The position numbers were made by a program, and so were the translations under genes. From NCBI RefSeq assembly GCF_014650035.1, contig NZ_BMUE01000002.1, positions 372,001 through 436,000 on the forward strand: a DNA stretch of 64,000 nucleotides, read 5' to 3'. Under the pieces are notes generated by a model. That model did not search any database. It saw nothing but the letters and a program-made list of their open reading frames with translations, and had not been told where the DNA came from. Each line of letters opens with the position of its first letter. Position 1 is the first letter of the stretch. Below are positions 55,939-64,000 of the stretch, piece by piece. This DNA is from Streptomyces lucensis JCM 4490 (lineage in GTDB: Bacteria; Actinomycetota; Actinomycetes; Streptomycetales; Streptomycetaceae).

Positions 55939-58572
55939 GTGAGGCTCTTCGGCAGTGCCGGGTCAGCCCGCCCCGCTCCAGGCACCGGGGTCGGCCGGAA
56001 AGGGCTCAAAAAAGACGCCCTGGGCATGTTCTCCTCCGTCGCCATGGGCCTGGCCTCCACCGGCCCGGCGTACAGCCTCGCCGCCACGCTGGGCATCATC
56101 GTGGCGGGAGTCGGACTGCAGACCCCGGTCGTCACCGTCCTGGCCTTCATCCCGATGCTGCTGGTGGCGTACGCCTTCCGGGAGCTCAACGCGAGCAACG
56201 CCGACTGCGGGACCACGTTCACCTGGGCCACCCGCGCCTTCGGGCCGCGCACCGGCTGGATGGGCGGCTGGGGCCTCATCGTCGCCAACATCATCGTCAT
56301 GGCGAACCTCGCCGAGATCGCCGCCGCCTACGGCTTCCGGCTCGTGGGCCTGGACCACCTGGCGGACGACAGGGCGTGGACCACCTCGGCGGGCATCGTC
56401 TGGATCGTGCTGCTGACCGCGGTCTGCTACGTAGGCATCGAGGTGTCGGCGGCCGTCCAGCGGTGCCTGCTGCTGCTGGAGATGGCGATGCTGCTCCTGT
56501 TCGCCGTCGCCGCGCTGGTCCGGGCGTACAGCGACCCGCCCGCCACCGCGCTCCATGTCTCCGCCTCCTGGTTCAACCCCTTCGAAGTCCCCTCGGTGAA
56601 GGCCCTGACCTCCGGCGTCCTCGCCGGCGTCTTCATCTACTGGGGCTGGGACACCACCTTCACGGTCAACGAGGAGACCGTCGACAGCACACGCGTCCCC
56701 GGGCGCGCCGCGGTCCTGTCCACCGTGCTGTTGCTGATCACCTACGCGCTGGTGTCCACCTCGGCCCAGGCCTTCGCGGGAGTCGGCACCTCGGGCATCG
56801 GGCTCGGCAACGCGGACAACTCCGACGACGTGTTCCACGGCCTGGGGGAGGCCGTGTTCGGCAGCCACGACACCGGGCTGGTTCTGTCGAGACTGCTGAT
56901 CCTGATGGTGCTGACCTCCGCGCTGGCCTCCGCCGAGACCACCATCCTGCCGCTGGCCAGGACCGTCCTGTCCATGGCGGCCCACAAGGCCGTCCCCTCC
57001 CGGTTCGCCCGGGTCCACCGCAGGTTCCTCACCCCGACCTGGGGAACCGTCGGCATGGGAGCGGCCGCGGTCGCCCTGCTGATCCTGCTGTCGTCGTTCA
57101 GCCAGAACATCCTCGCCGACTCGATCGACTCGGTCGGCCTCGCGATCGCCTTCCAGTACGGCCTGACCGGCTTCGCCTGTTTCTGGTACCACCGCAAAGT
57201 ACTCACCCGCAGCGTCAGGGACCTGGTGTTCAAGGGCGTGTTCCCGGCACTCGGCGGCCTGGTCATGCTCGCGCTGTTCCTCTACGCCGCCTTCGGCGTC
57301 TACGCGAACCCCGGCTTCGGCGCGACCGCCGTCGACCTGCCCCTGATCGGCCGGACGGGTGGGGTCACCGTCCTGGGCCTGGGCGCGCTGCTGATCGGCC
57401 TGCTGCTGATGCCGTTGGTCACCCGTGGCCACACCGTGGCCCTCAAACTCCAGCGGAGCCTGCTCCCGCACCGCCTGCCGCAGCACGCCGCCATCGACAC
57501 CGCCAGCCGCTACCTTCCCGCCGACAGCGGGTCCGGGGTGGGCGGCGACTGGTACGACGTGATCCCCCTGTCCGGTACCCGGGTCGCCCTGGTCGTCGGA
57601 GACGTGGTCGGGCACGGTCTGCGCGCAGCGGCCACCATGGGGCGACTGCGCACGGGCGTGCGCGTCCTGGCCAGGCTCGACCTCAGCCCCGACGAACTGC
57701 TGTCCCGTCTGGACGACCTGGTCGAGCAGACCGCGCACGAGCAGGGCGACGGCCAGGGCCCGGGCCGCCCGAGGCCGCGCCCCGACGAGGCCATGGGCGT
57801 GACGTGCCTGTACGCGGTGTACGACCCGATCTCGGGGAGGTGCAGCCTGGCCCGGGCGGGGGAGTCGCTGCTGGCGGTCGTCGAACCGCACACGGGCACC
57901 GTCGACTACCCGCGGCTGCCCCCCGGGCCACCGCTGGGGGTCGGCGGCCCGCCGTACCAGAGCAGCGAACTCGACCTCGCGCCCGGCAGCCTCGTCGCCC
58001 TCTTCACGGGCGGCCTCATCCAGGCGGCCGACGGCCGGGCAGCCGGGCTCGCGCAGCTCTCCCGCATCCTCTCCGGCGACCGCAGGTCCCTGGACGAGGT
58101 GTGCGACCGGGCGGTGAGCACTCTGCTGCCCGGGCCCGTGGACGAGGACGCGACGCTGCTCGTGGTCCGCACCCGGCTGCTCGACCGGAGCCGGTTCGCC
58201 CAGTGGGCCCTGCGCCCCGATCCGGCGGCGGTGGCCACCATCCGCACCGCGGTCCGCAAGCAACTCGGCGACTGGGAGATGGACGACCTGGCGTTCACCA
58301 CCGAACTCATCGTCAGCGAGCTGGTCACCAACGCCATCCGCTACGTGGGCGGCCCGATCCAGGTGCGCCTGATCCGCGACCGGACCCTGATCTGCGAGGT
58401 CTCCGACACCGGCCACACCACGCCCAATCTGCGGCACGCCGCGAGCGACGACGAGGGGGGCCGGGGCCTGTTCATCATCGCCCAGATGACCCACCACTGG
58501 GGCACGCGCTACACCCCCACCGGCAAGACCATCTGGACCGAGCAGGACCTGCCGCCGGCCGACGTCCGGTAG
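55939..58572 (+). CDS. APC permease - SpoIIE phosphatase - GHKL ATPase fusion protein
   Basis: 877 residues from GTG (a TTG four codons upstream is possible). Residues about 20-490 are an APC-superfamily amino-acid permease with 12 or so helices (GMFSSVAMGLASTGPAYSLA; ASAETTILPLARTVLSMAAHKAVP). A SpoIIE-type phosphatase domain follows (about 505-735) with GGDWYDVIPL and VVGDVVGHGLRAAA, and then an anti-sigma-type ATPase (about 745-877) with TELIVSELVTNAIRY, CEVSDTGH and DEGGRGLFII. The usual TDGLVE motif of the phosphatase is TGGLIQ here, losing an Asp that helps bind metal. Suggests a transporter-receptor whose ligand occupancy controls a phosphatase/kinase partner switch. Confidence 0.85.
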   Translation: MRLFGSAGSARPAPGTGVGRKGLKKDALGMFSSVAMGLASTGPAYSLAATLGIIVAGVGLQTPVVTVLAFIPMLLVAYAFRELNASNADCGTTFTWATRAFGPRTGWMGGWGLIVANIIVMANLAEIAAAYGFRLVGLDHLADDRAWTTSAGIVWIVLLTAVCYVGIEVSAAVQRCLLLLEMAMLLLFAVAALVRAYSDPPATALHVSASWFNPFEVPSVKALTSGVLAGVFIYWGWDTTFTVNEETVDSTRVPGRAAVLSTVLLLITYALVSTSAQAFAGVGTSGIGLGNADNSDDVFHGLGEAVFGSHDTGLVLSRLLILMVLTSALASAETTILPLARTVLSMAAHKAVPSRFARVHRRFLTPTWGTVGMGAAAVALLILLSSFSQNILADSIDSVGLAIAFQYGLTGFACFWYHRKVLTRSVRDLVFKGVFPALGGLVMLALFLYAAFGVYANPGFGATAVDLPLIGRTGGVTVLGLGALLIGLLLMPLVTRGHTVALKLQRSLLPHRLPQHAAIDTASRYLPADSGSGVGGDWYDVIPLSGTRVALVVGDVVGHGLRAAATMGRLRTGVRVLARLDLSPDELLSRLDDLVEQTAHEQGDGQGPGRPRPRPDEAMGVTCLYAVYDPISGRCSLARAGESLLAVVEPHTGTVDYPRLPPGPPLGVGGPPYQSSELDLAPGSLVALFTGGLIQAADGRAAGLAQLSRILSGDRRSLDEVCDRAVSTLLPGPVDEDATLLVVRTRLLDRSRFAQWALRPDPAAVATIRTAVRKQLGDWEMDDLAFTTELIVSELVTNAIRYVGGPIQVRLIRDRTLICEVSDTGHTTPNLRHAASDDEGGRGLFIIAQMTHHWGTRYTPTGKTIWTEQDLPPADVR

Positions 58573-58646
58573 CGCCCGGCCCGGGCCCGCTGCACCGGCG
58601 CCCGGCCGGGTGCATCCGCGGGTGCGCTCCCGGCGTCTACGCGGGT

Positions 58647-59771
58647 ATGGACCTCGACAAGCCGCCCGCACAGCCGCCGTACCCCCAGGGGTGCCTCGCC
58701 GCCGCGATCCGCATTCCGGTGCGTGTCGTCGTGCTCGTGCTGGTGGTGCCGGTACGGGTGGCGTGGGACGCGCTGGTCGTCGCCGGGCGGTTCCTGCGGG
58801 ACACCGTCCTGCGGCCGCTCGGACGGGCCCTGCTGTGGACCGGGAAGGCCCTGTTCGTGTGGCCGTTCGTGGCCCTGTGGCGGTATGTCCTGGTTCCCTC
58901 GGGCAGGGCGCTGGCCTGGCTCGCGAGAGTCCTCGTCGTCGTGCCGGCGGTGTGGCTCCACCGGTACGTCCTCACCCCCGTCGGGCACGCCCTCGCCTGG
59001 CTGGCCCGCGGGTTCGGCGCCGTCCTCGCGTGGGTGTACGCGCGCCTGCTCACTCCGGTCGGGCACGCGCTGACCTGGCTGCTGACGGGCGCCGGCGCGG
59101 TGCTGGCCGCCGTCGGCACCGGGTTGTACACGGCCGTCGCCAGGCTCGTGCGGTACCTGCTCGTCGTGCCCGCCCGGTGGCTGTACACCTGGGTCCTCGC
59201 GCCCGTCGGCCGTGCGGCCGCCTGGTGCGCACGGGGACTGGGGCGACTGCTGGGACTGCTCGTCACCGGCGCCGGCATGATCCTGTACTGGACCACGCGC
59301 GTCCTGCTCGTGCTGCCCGCGCTCGCCCTGTGGCGCTGGGTCCTCTTGCCCGTCGGCCGCTTCCTCGCCGCCGTCGCCCGCGAGGTGGCCGACGCGTTCG
59401 GGCATGCCTGGCGCATCGCCGGGCGGATCTCCCTGGCGGTCGGACGGGCGCTCGGAACCCTCCTGCGGTGGATCCTCGTGGAGCCGCTGCGCTGGGTGTA
59501 CCGGAGCGTCCTCACCCCGGTCGGGCACCTCGTCCGGGACGCCGTCCTGCGGCCCGTCGCCGCGGGCCTGCGCGCGGTGGGCCGGGCCACCCGCGAGGTC
59601 CTGACCGCGGCGCGCGACACCGTACGGCAGGCCCGTGCCGACTTCCGGCGGATGCTGCTCGGGCCGCCCCCGCAGCCGGTCGCCGCGGACCGGCGGGAAC
59701 CTTCGGCCGAGCCGGCGCGTACTCTAGAGAAAAGGGCCAGACGCGAGACGTACCCGCCGGCACGGGGGTGA
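58647..59771 (+). CDS. repetitive amphipathic membrane-associated protein
   Basis: 374 residues with seven copies of a unit V-L-x-P-x-G-(R/H)-x-L-x-W (such as VLTPVGHALAWLARG) spaced about 30-50 residues apart, joined by strongly hydrophobic, Arg- and Trp-bearing stretches. A basic Pro-rich tail ends the protein. No catalytic residues recognised. It precedes DUF2344 and RNase E genes as a conserved neighbour in Streptomyces, as I recall, so it may belong to the core side of the island border. Confidence 0.75.
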   Translation: MDLDKPPAQPPYPQGCLAAAIRIPVRVVVLVLVVPVRVAWDALVVAGRFLRDTVLRPLGRALLWTGKALFVWPFVALWRYVLVPSGRALAWLARVLVVVPAVWLHRYVLTPVGHALAWLARGFGAVLAWVYARLLTPVGHALTWLLTGAGAVLAAVGTGLYTAVARLVRYLLVVPARWLYTWVLAPVGRAAAWCARGLGRLLGLLVTGAGMILYWTTRVLLVLPALALWRWVLLPVGRFLAAVAREVADAFGHAWRIAGRISLAVGRALGTLLRWILVEPLRWVYRSVLTPVGHLVRDAVLRPVAAGLRAVGRATREVLTAARDTVRQARADFRRMLLGPPPQPVAADRREPSAEPARTLEKRARRETYPPARG

Positions 59772-59807
59772 CCCCGACCGGGACACCGGTCGAGCGCCGG
59801 CCCGGAC

Positions 59808-59832
59808 GTGCTCCCCGCGCACGCGGGGATGG
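59808..59832. repeat. single sequence resembling a type I-E CRISPR repeat
   Basis: GTGCTCCCCGCGCACGCGGG plus GATGG matches, by memory, the 5' 25 bases of actinobacterial type I-E repeats (GTGCTCCCCGCG...CGCGGGGATGG). There is no second copy nearby and no cas gene in the window. It also forms a 7-bp hairpin, so it may simply be the terminator of the gene ending at 59771. Confidence 0.45.
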
Positions 59833-59866
59833 CGCGCAGGGACCGCGTACACAAGGAGAAGTTCCC

Positions 59867-60685
59867 CTGGGCAAGCGACAGCCCGAAGGCCCGCCGCCCG
59901 CACCCGCGGTGCAGCGCATCCGACTGCGCTACACCAAGCGCGGCCGCCTGAGGTTCACCAGCCACCGAGACTTCCAGCGCGCCTTCGAGCGTGCGCTGCG
60001 CCGCGCCGAGGTGCCCATGGCGTACTCGGCGGGGTTCACGCCGCATCCGAAGGTGTCGTACGCCAATGCCGCACCCACCGGCACGGGCAGTGAGGCGGAG
60101 TACCTGGAGATCGCGCTGACCGCACCGCGCGACCCGGAGATCCTGCGGGTCCTCCTCGACGAGTCCATGCCCGCGGGGCTCGACGTCGTCGAGGCGGTCG
60201 AGGCACGGACCTCCGGCCTCGCCGACCGGCTGACCGCCTCCGTCTGGGAGCTGCGGCTGGACGGTGTCGACCCGGCCGACGCCGGGCGCGCGGTCGAAGC
60301 GTTCACCGGGGCCGACGCCGTCGAGGTGCAGCGGATGACCAAGAACGGCATCCGGACCTTCGACGCCCGCCCGGCCGTGGTGAGTCTGGAAACGCACGGT
60401 TCGCCGGCTGATAGGCCGACCGACCGGCCCTGTGCGATACTGCGGCTGGTTGTTCGGCACGTGACGCCTGCCGTACGACCCGACGACGTCCTGTCCGGTC
60501 TCCGCGCCGTGGCCGACCTGGCGCCGCCGGTCCCCGCAGCGGTGACCAGGCTGGCGCAGGGGCTGCTCGATGAAGAGACCGGCACGGTGACCGACCCGCT
60601 CGCGCCCGACCGCGAGGCAGCCGAGGCCCCGAAGGCCGTACCGGCTGCCGCCGCGACGGCGTCGACGCCGGAAGGTCCCGCGTAG
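59867..60685 (+). CDS. DUF2344 / TIGR03936 radical-SAM-associated protein
   Basis: 272 residues beginning (L/M)GKRQPEGPPPAPAVQRIRL with the family core YTKRGRLRFTSHRDFQRAFERALRR and SAGFTPHPKVSYANA. The start is set at CTG 59867: AAGGAG ends 8 bases upstream and there is no ATG, GTG or TTG in frame between that site and the conserved region; the next alternative (GTG, 13 codons on) has no binding site. It is thought to work with the TIGR03960 radical SAM protein. Confidence 0.85.
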   Translation: MGKRQPEGPPPAPAVQRIRLRYTKRGRLRFTSHRDFQRAFERALRRAEVPMAYSAGFTPHPKVSYANAAPTGTGSEAEYLEIALTAPRDPEILRVLLDESMPAGLDVVEAVEARTSGLADRLTASVWELRLDGVDPADAGRAVEAFTGADAVEVQRMTKNGIRTFDARPAVVSLETHGSPADRPTDRPCAILRLVVRHVTPAVRPDDVLSGLRAVADLAPPVPAAVTRLAQGLLDEETGTVTDPLAPDREAAEAPKAVPAAAATASTPEGPA

Positions 60686-60947
60686 GGACGGACGTCGTAG
60701 CGCCGCCCTCGTACTCGGGAGCCACCTGGGTCGGGCAGCGCACCGACCAGAAGACTTTCGCCAGGCCGTACCGACAAGGCGTACGGAACCGGCGAGACAG
60801 GACACAGAGTGCTCCCGTGCGGCGCCCGCGCCCCGGACGGCGGCCATCGCGCAACGCGCGGGCCGCGGACGTCAACGGCGGACGGTCCATCGAGACCGGC
60901 GCCGGACCAGGTGCGGCGCCCGGGGGCCTGACGGGAGAAACGCCCGC

Positions 60948-63900
60948 ATGCTCGAGCCGACCGAACCCGCGAAGTCCGCAACGGACTCCGAACCGAACAC
61001 TCCGAGCGACACCCTGCCGCCGCGCAGGCGTCGCCGTGCCGCCTCTCGCCCGGCCGGCCCGCCGGCCGGGCCCGAGGCGGCCACCGAGGTCACCGTGCCG
61101 GCCATACCGGCCGCGGACGCCGACGAGGTCGCGGAGGTCACCGAGGCCACCGCTGCCGAGGAGGCCGAGGAGACCGAGGAAGCGGCGGCGACCGCCGAGA
61201 CCCAGGCCGGTGCCCCGGCGCCCGCCGCCGAGGAGACCGCCCCCGCCGGCCGCCCGCGTCGCCGTGCCACGCGCCGCGCGTCCGCCCCGGCCGGGGCGCC
61301 CCAGAGCGCGGAGGCCGCCGAGACCGTCGTCCCGGCCACGCCCGCCGCCGAGGCCGGGAAGACCGCGGACGTCGCCGATGGTGGCGAGGTCGTCGTCGGC
61401 GAGGAGGCCGCCCCGCGCCGCACCCGGCGCCGGGCCACCCGCACCGTCGCCGCCCCGACCGCCGCCGGGGAGACGCCGGCCGAGACCGCCGTCGCCGCGA
61501 CCGAGACCCCTGCCGCTGACAGCGTTCCTGCCGAGAGCGCCCCCGCCGAGACGGCCGCGCGTCCGCGTCGCCGCGCGACGCGCCGTGCGTCCGCCCCGGC
61601 CGCGACCCCCGCGGCTGCCGAGACGGCCGAGACCGTGGTGCCCGCCGCCGGTGCGGCCGAGCAGGTACCGGAAGCGGGGACCGGGGCCGTCGAGGCGGCT
61701 GCTCCTGCCGAAAGCGCCCCCGCGGAGACCCCTGCGCGTCCGCGTCGCCGTGCGACCCGTCGTGCGTCCGCCCCGGCCGCGACCCCCGCGGCTGCCGAGA
61801 CGGCCGAGACCGTGGTGCCCGCCGCCGGTGGGGCCGAGCAGGTACCGGACGAGGCGGAGGCCGTCGAGGAGGCCCCGCGTCCGCGCCGCCGCGCCACCCG
61901 CCGCGCCGCCGCGCCCGCCGGGGCCCCGCGGGCCGAGGAAGAGACGCCGGCCGTGCAGGACGCGCAGGTCGCACCGGAGGCCGCCGCGCCGGTGGTGACC
62001 CCGGAGCAGGCCGCCGGGGACAGCGGCGCCGAAGCGGCGCAGCCGGCCGAGGAGGCCGCCCCCCGCCGTACCCGCCGGCGCGCCACCCGCCGGGTGTCCG
62101 CTCCCGCAGGCACCCCCGCCGGGGAGGCGACCACCGTGGCCCAGGCCGACGAGTCCGCCGCCGAGACCCGGCCCGCCGAGCGGACGGCTGCCGACGAGGC
62201 CCCGGCCGAGGCCGCCCCCGCCGCCCAGGCGTCCGACGAGAGCACCGCCCCGCGCCGGGGCCGCCGCCGGGTCCAGCGTGCCGCGTCCGGGTTCGCCGCG
62301 CCCCGGGCCACCGCGTCCGAGGCCGCCGAGGCCCCGCGCCGGCCGGCCCGGCCCGCCGTCGCCGTGTTCCAGGCGCCGGTGTTCGCCGAGCCCAGGTTCC
62401 AGACCCCGGAGCGGGCCGCCGCCGAGGCCGCCGCGGAGGCCGCCACGGGCGAGGAGACCGAGCAGACCGAGACGTACGCCGAGGAGCGCGCCGAAGCCGG
62501 TACGCGCCGTCGCCGTCGCCGCCGGGACGCCGCTCCCGCCGAGGAGACACGGGCCGCCGAGGCCCCTGCCGAGGACGAGGAGCCCGAGCCGGCCGAGGAG
62601 GCCGTCGAGGACCTCGCCGAGGGCGAGGAGGGTGAAGAGGCCGAGGGCGCCGAGGAGTCCGGCTCCCGCCGCCGTCGCCGCCGGGGCGGCCGTCGCCGTC
62701 GCCGCGGTGACGCCGCGGACGGCGAGGGCGCGGACGAGACCGACGAACTGGCCGCCGAACAGGCCGCGCAGGACGCCGAGGACACCGCCGAGCAGGAGGA
62801 GGAGGACGTCGAGGAGGACCACGAGGACTCCGCCGGCTCCAGCTCCAGCAGCCGTCGCCGCCGTCGCCGGCGCCGCCGGGCCGGTGACACCGGCGGCGAG
62901 GCCGAGCCCTCGGCCGACGACCCGGAGCGCACGGTCGTCAAGGTCCGTGAACCGCGCAAGCCCAGCGAGCCGTCCGACGAGGTGCAGTCCATCAAGGGCT
63001 CGACCCGTCTGGAGGCCAAGAAGCAGCGCCGCCGTGAGGGCCGCGAGCAGGGCCGCCGCCGGGTGCCGATCATCACCGAGGCCGAGTTCCTCGCCCGGCG
63101 CGAGGCCGTCGAGCGTGTGATGGTCGTCCGCCAGCACGGCGACCGTACGCAGATCGGCGTCCTGGAGGACGGCGTGCTCGTCGAGCACTACGTCAACAAG
63201 GAGCAGTCGACCTCGTACGTCGGCAACGTCTACCTCGGCAAGGTGCAGAACGTGCTGCCGTCGATGGAGGCCGCCTTCATCGACATCGGCAAGGGCCGCA
63301 ACGCCGTCCTGTACGCCGGCGAGGTCAACTTCGAGGCGCTCGGCATGGCCAACGGGCCGCGTCGCATCGAGTCGGCCCTGAAGTCCGGCCAGTCGGTCCT
63401 CGTCCAGGTGACGAAGGACCCGATCGGTCACAAGGGTGCCCGTCTGACCAGCCAGGTCTCCCTGCCGGGCCGTTACCTCGTGTACGTGCCCGAGGGCTCC
63501 ATGACCGGCATCAGCCGCAAGCTGCCCGACACCGAGCGGGCCCGGCTGAAGACCATCCTCAAGAAGATCGTCCCCGAGGACGCGGGCGTCATCGTGCGCA
63601 CCGCCGCCGAGGGCGCGAGCGAGGACGAGCTGCGCCGGGACGTCGAGCGGCTGCAGGCGCAGTGGGAGGAGATCCAGAAGAAGGCCAAGAGCGGCAACGC
63701 CCCGACGCTGCTGTACGGCGAGCCGGACATGACCGTCCGGGTCGTGCGCGACATCTTCAACGAGGACTTCTCCAAGGTCGTCGTCAGCGGCGACGAGGCG
63801 TGGCAGACCATCCACGGCTACGTCTCGCACGTGGCGCCCGACCTCGCCGAGCGGCTGTCGAGGTGGACCAGCGAGGTCGACGTCTTCGCCACCTACCGGA

Positions 63901-64000
63901 TCGACGAGCAGCTCGCCAAGGCGCTGGACCGCAAGGTCTGGCTGCCCAGCGGCGGTTCGCTGGTGATCGACCGGACCGAGGCGATGGTCGTCGTCGACGT
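60948..64000 (+). CDS. rne: ribonuclease E/G family protein, 5' part
   Basis: 1017 residues are in the window and the gene continues off the right edge. Residues 1-690 or so are low-complexity: Glu/Ala-rich stretches alternate with Arg-rich units such as RRRATRRASAPA, at least six times, and poly-Arg blocks ([15 protein letters not shown]). The S1-like and catalytic region starts near EAEFLARREAVERVMVV, with EHYVNKEQSTSYVGNVYLGKV and AFIDIGKGRNAVLYAGEVNF diagnostic of RNase E/G. This resembles the S. coelicolor enzyme, which has its regulatory scaffold at the N-terminus. The 262 bases before it hold no gene; they are its probable 5' leader. Confidence 0.93.
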   Translation, partial: MLEPTEPAKSATDSEPNTPSDTLPPRRRRRAASRPAGPPAGPEAATEVTVPAIPAADADEVAEVTEATAAEEAEETEEAAATAETQAGAPAPAAEETAPAGRPRRRATRRASAPAGAPQSAEAAETVVPATPAAEAGKTADVADGGEVVVGEEAAPRRTRRRATRTVAAPTAAGETPAETAVAATETPAADSVPAESAPAETAARPRRRATRRASAPAATPAAAETAETVVPAAGAAEQVPEAGTGAVEAAAPAESAPAETPARPRRRATRRASAPAATPAAAETAETVVPAAGGAEQVPDEAEAVEEAPRPRRRATRRAAAPAGAPRAEEETPAVQDAQVAPEAAAPVVTPEQAAGDSGAEAAQPAEEAAPRRTRRRATRRVSAPAGTPAGEATTVAQADESAAETRPAERTAADEAPAEAAPAAQASDESTAPRRGRRRVQRAASGFAAPRATASEAAEAPRRPARPAVAVFQAPVFAEPRFQTPERAAAEAAAEAATGEETEQTETYAEERAEAGTRRRRRRRDAAPAEETRAAEAPAEDEEPEPAEEAVEDLAEGEEGEEAEGAEESGSRRRRRRGGRRRRRGDAADGEGADETDELAAEQAAQDAEDTAEQEEEDVEEDHEDSAGSSSSSRRRRRRRRRAGDTGGEAEPSADDPERTVVKVREPRKPSEPSDEVQSIKGSTRLEAKKQRRREGREQGRRRVPIITEAEFLARREAVERVMVVRQHGDRTQIGVLEDGVLVEHYVNKEQSTSYVGNVYLGKVQNVLPSMEAAFIDIGKGRNAVLYAGEVNFEALGMANGPRRIESALKSGQSVLVQVTKDPIGHKGARLTSQVSLPGRYLVYVPEGSMTGISRKLPDTERARLKTILKKIVPEDAGVIVRTAAEGASEDELRRDVERLQAQWEEIQKKAKSGNAPTLLYGEPDMTVRVVRDIFNEDFSKVVVSGDEAWQTIHGYVSHVAPDLAERLSRWTSEVDVFATYRIDEQLAKALDRKVWLPSGGSLVIDRTEAMVVVD

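Noticed and set aside
55539..58646. Upstream extension of the frame that encodes the repetitive protein at 58647
   Set aside because: It runs out of frame through the permease-phosphatase-ATPase gene; the true protein begins at the ATG at 58647.
61261..62300. CRISPR-like array in the RNase E gene
   Set aside because: The repeats are in-frame coding units of varying length, translated as Arg-rich segments, without spacers of constant size.
60303..63830. Very long minus-strand open frame opposite the DUF2344 and RNase E genes
   Set aside because: It is the GC-skew shadow of the real genes: Gly/Leu/Arg-rich, with no recognisable domain and antisense to clearly conserved proteins.

Overview
The window looks like chromosomal DNA of a Streptomyces species. 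It is very GC-rich with strong third-position GC bias, has many GTG starts, and carries tig-clpP1-clpP2-clpX ... valS-folC-ndk-mreBCD-mrdA-rodA ... rne in the order I recall for the Streptomyces core chromosome (the SCO2599-SCO2620 neighbourhood of S. coelicolor; recalled, not searched).

Left part (1-16 kb): a leftward sulfonate or organosulfur operon (ROK regulator, ABC binding protein, permease, ATPase, flavin monooxygenase, TauD-like dioxygenase). Two short unannotated Cys-containing leader ORFs lie upstream of its two segments and probably tune it to cysteine supply. Then come BioY, a BBE-type flavin oxidase with a perfect 19-bp inverted repeat at its start, an amino-acid permease, RpiB, an Nei-type glycosylase, an Eis-like acetyltransferase, a membrane SpoIIE-type phosphatase, an HD hydrolase, a membrane acyltransferase and a 64-residue membrane microprotein.

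Core block (16-38 kb): divergent tRNA-Gly and tRNA-Pro, trigger factor, the two ClpP subunits and ClpX, a Pro/Gly/Gln-rich membrane protein, ValS, FolC, a DUF4233 protein, Ndk, the lateral-wall set MreB-MreC-MreD-PBP2-RodA, a CYTH/CHAD protein and the TIGR03960 radical SAM protein. Strong hairpin terminators separate several units.

Accessory island (38.2-58.6 kb) lies between the TIGR03960 radical SAM gene and its usual partner, the DUF2344/TIGR03936 gene. It holds an Mrr-type nuclease fused to a TerD domain, with a decayed copy of the TerD tail 1.3 kb further on; a membrane protein; a VOC protein; a TetR regulator with a two-site operator/promoter; a GHKL ATPase; a complete class I P450 system (ferredoxin, reductase, CYP, then a lipoprotein); a SpoIIE phosphatase; a carboxymuconolactone-decarboxylase-like protein; a stand-alone condensation-domain protein; and eight small secreted proteins. 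The eight fall into three paralogous families in about 4.3 kb, with a five-copy 20-bp tandem repeat between two of them. The island ends with a single polypeptide that joins an APC permease, a SpoIIE phosphatase domain and an anti-sigma-type ATPase.

Right end (58.6-64 kb): a repetitive amphipathic protein, an isolated sequence resembling a type I-E CRISPR repeat, the DUF2344 gene with an apparent CTG start, and the 5' part of an RNase E/G gene with a very long Arg-rich repetitive N-terminus, cut by the window edge.

Best candidates for new biology are the permease-phosphatase-ATPase fusion, the secreted-protein cluster, the Mrr-TerD fusion and the paired Cys leader ORFs.
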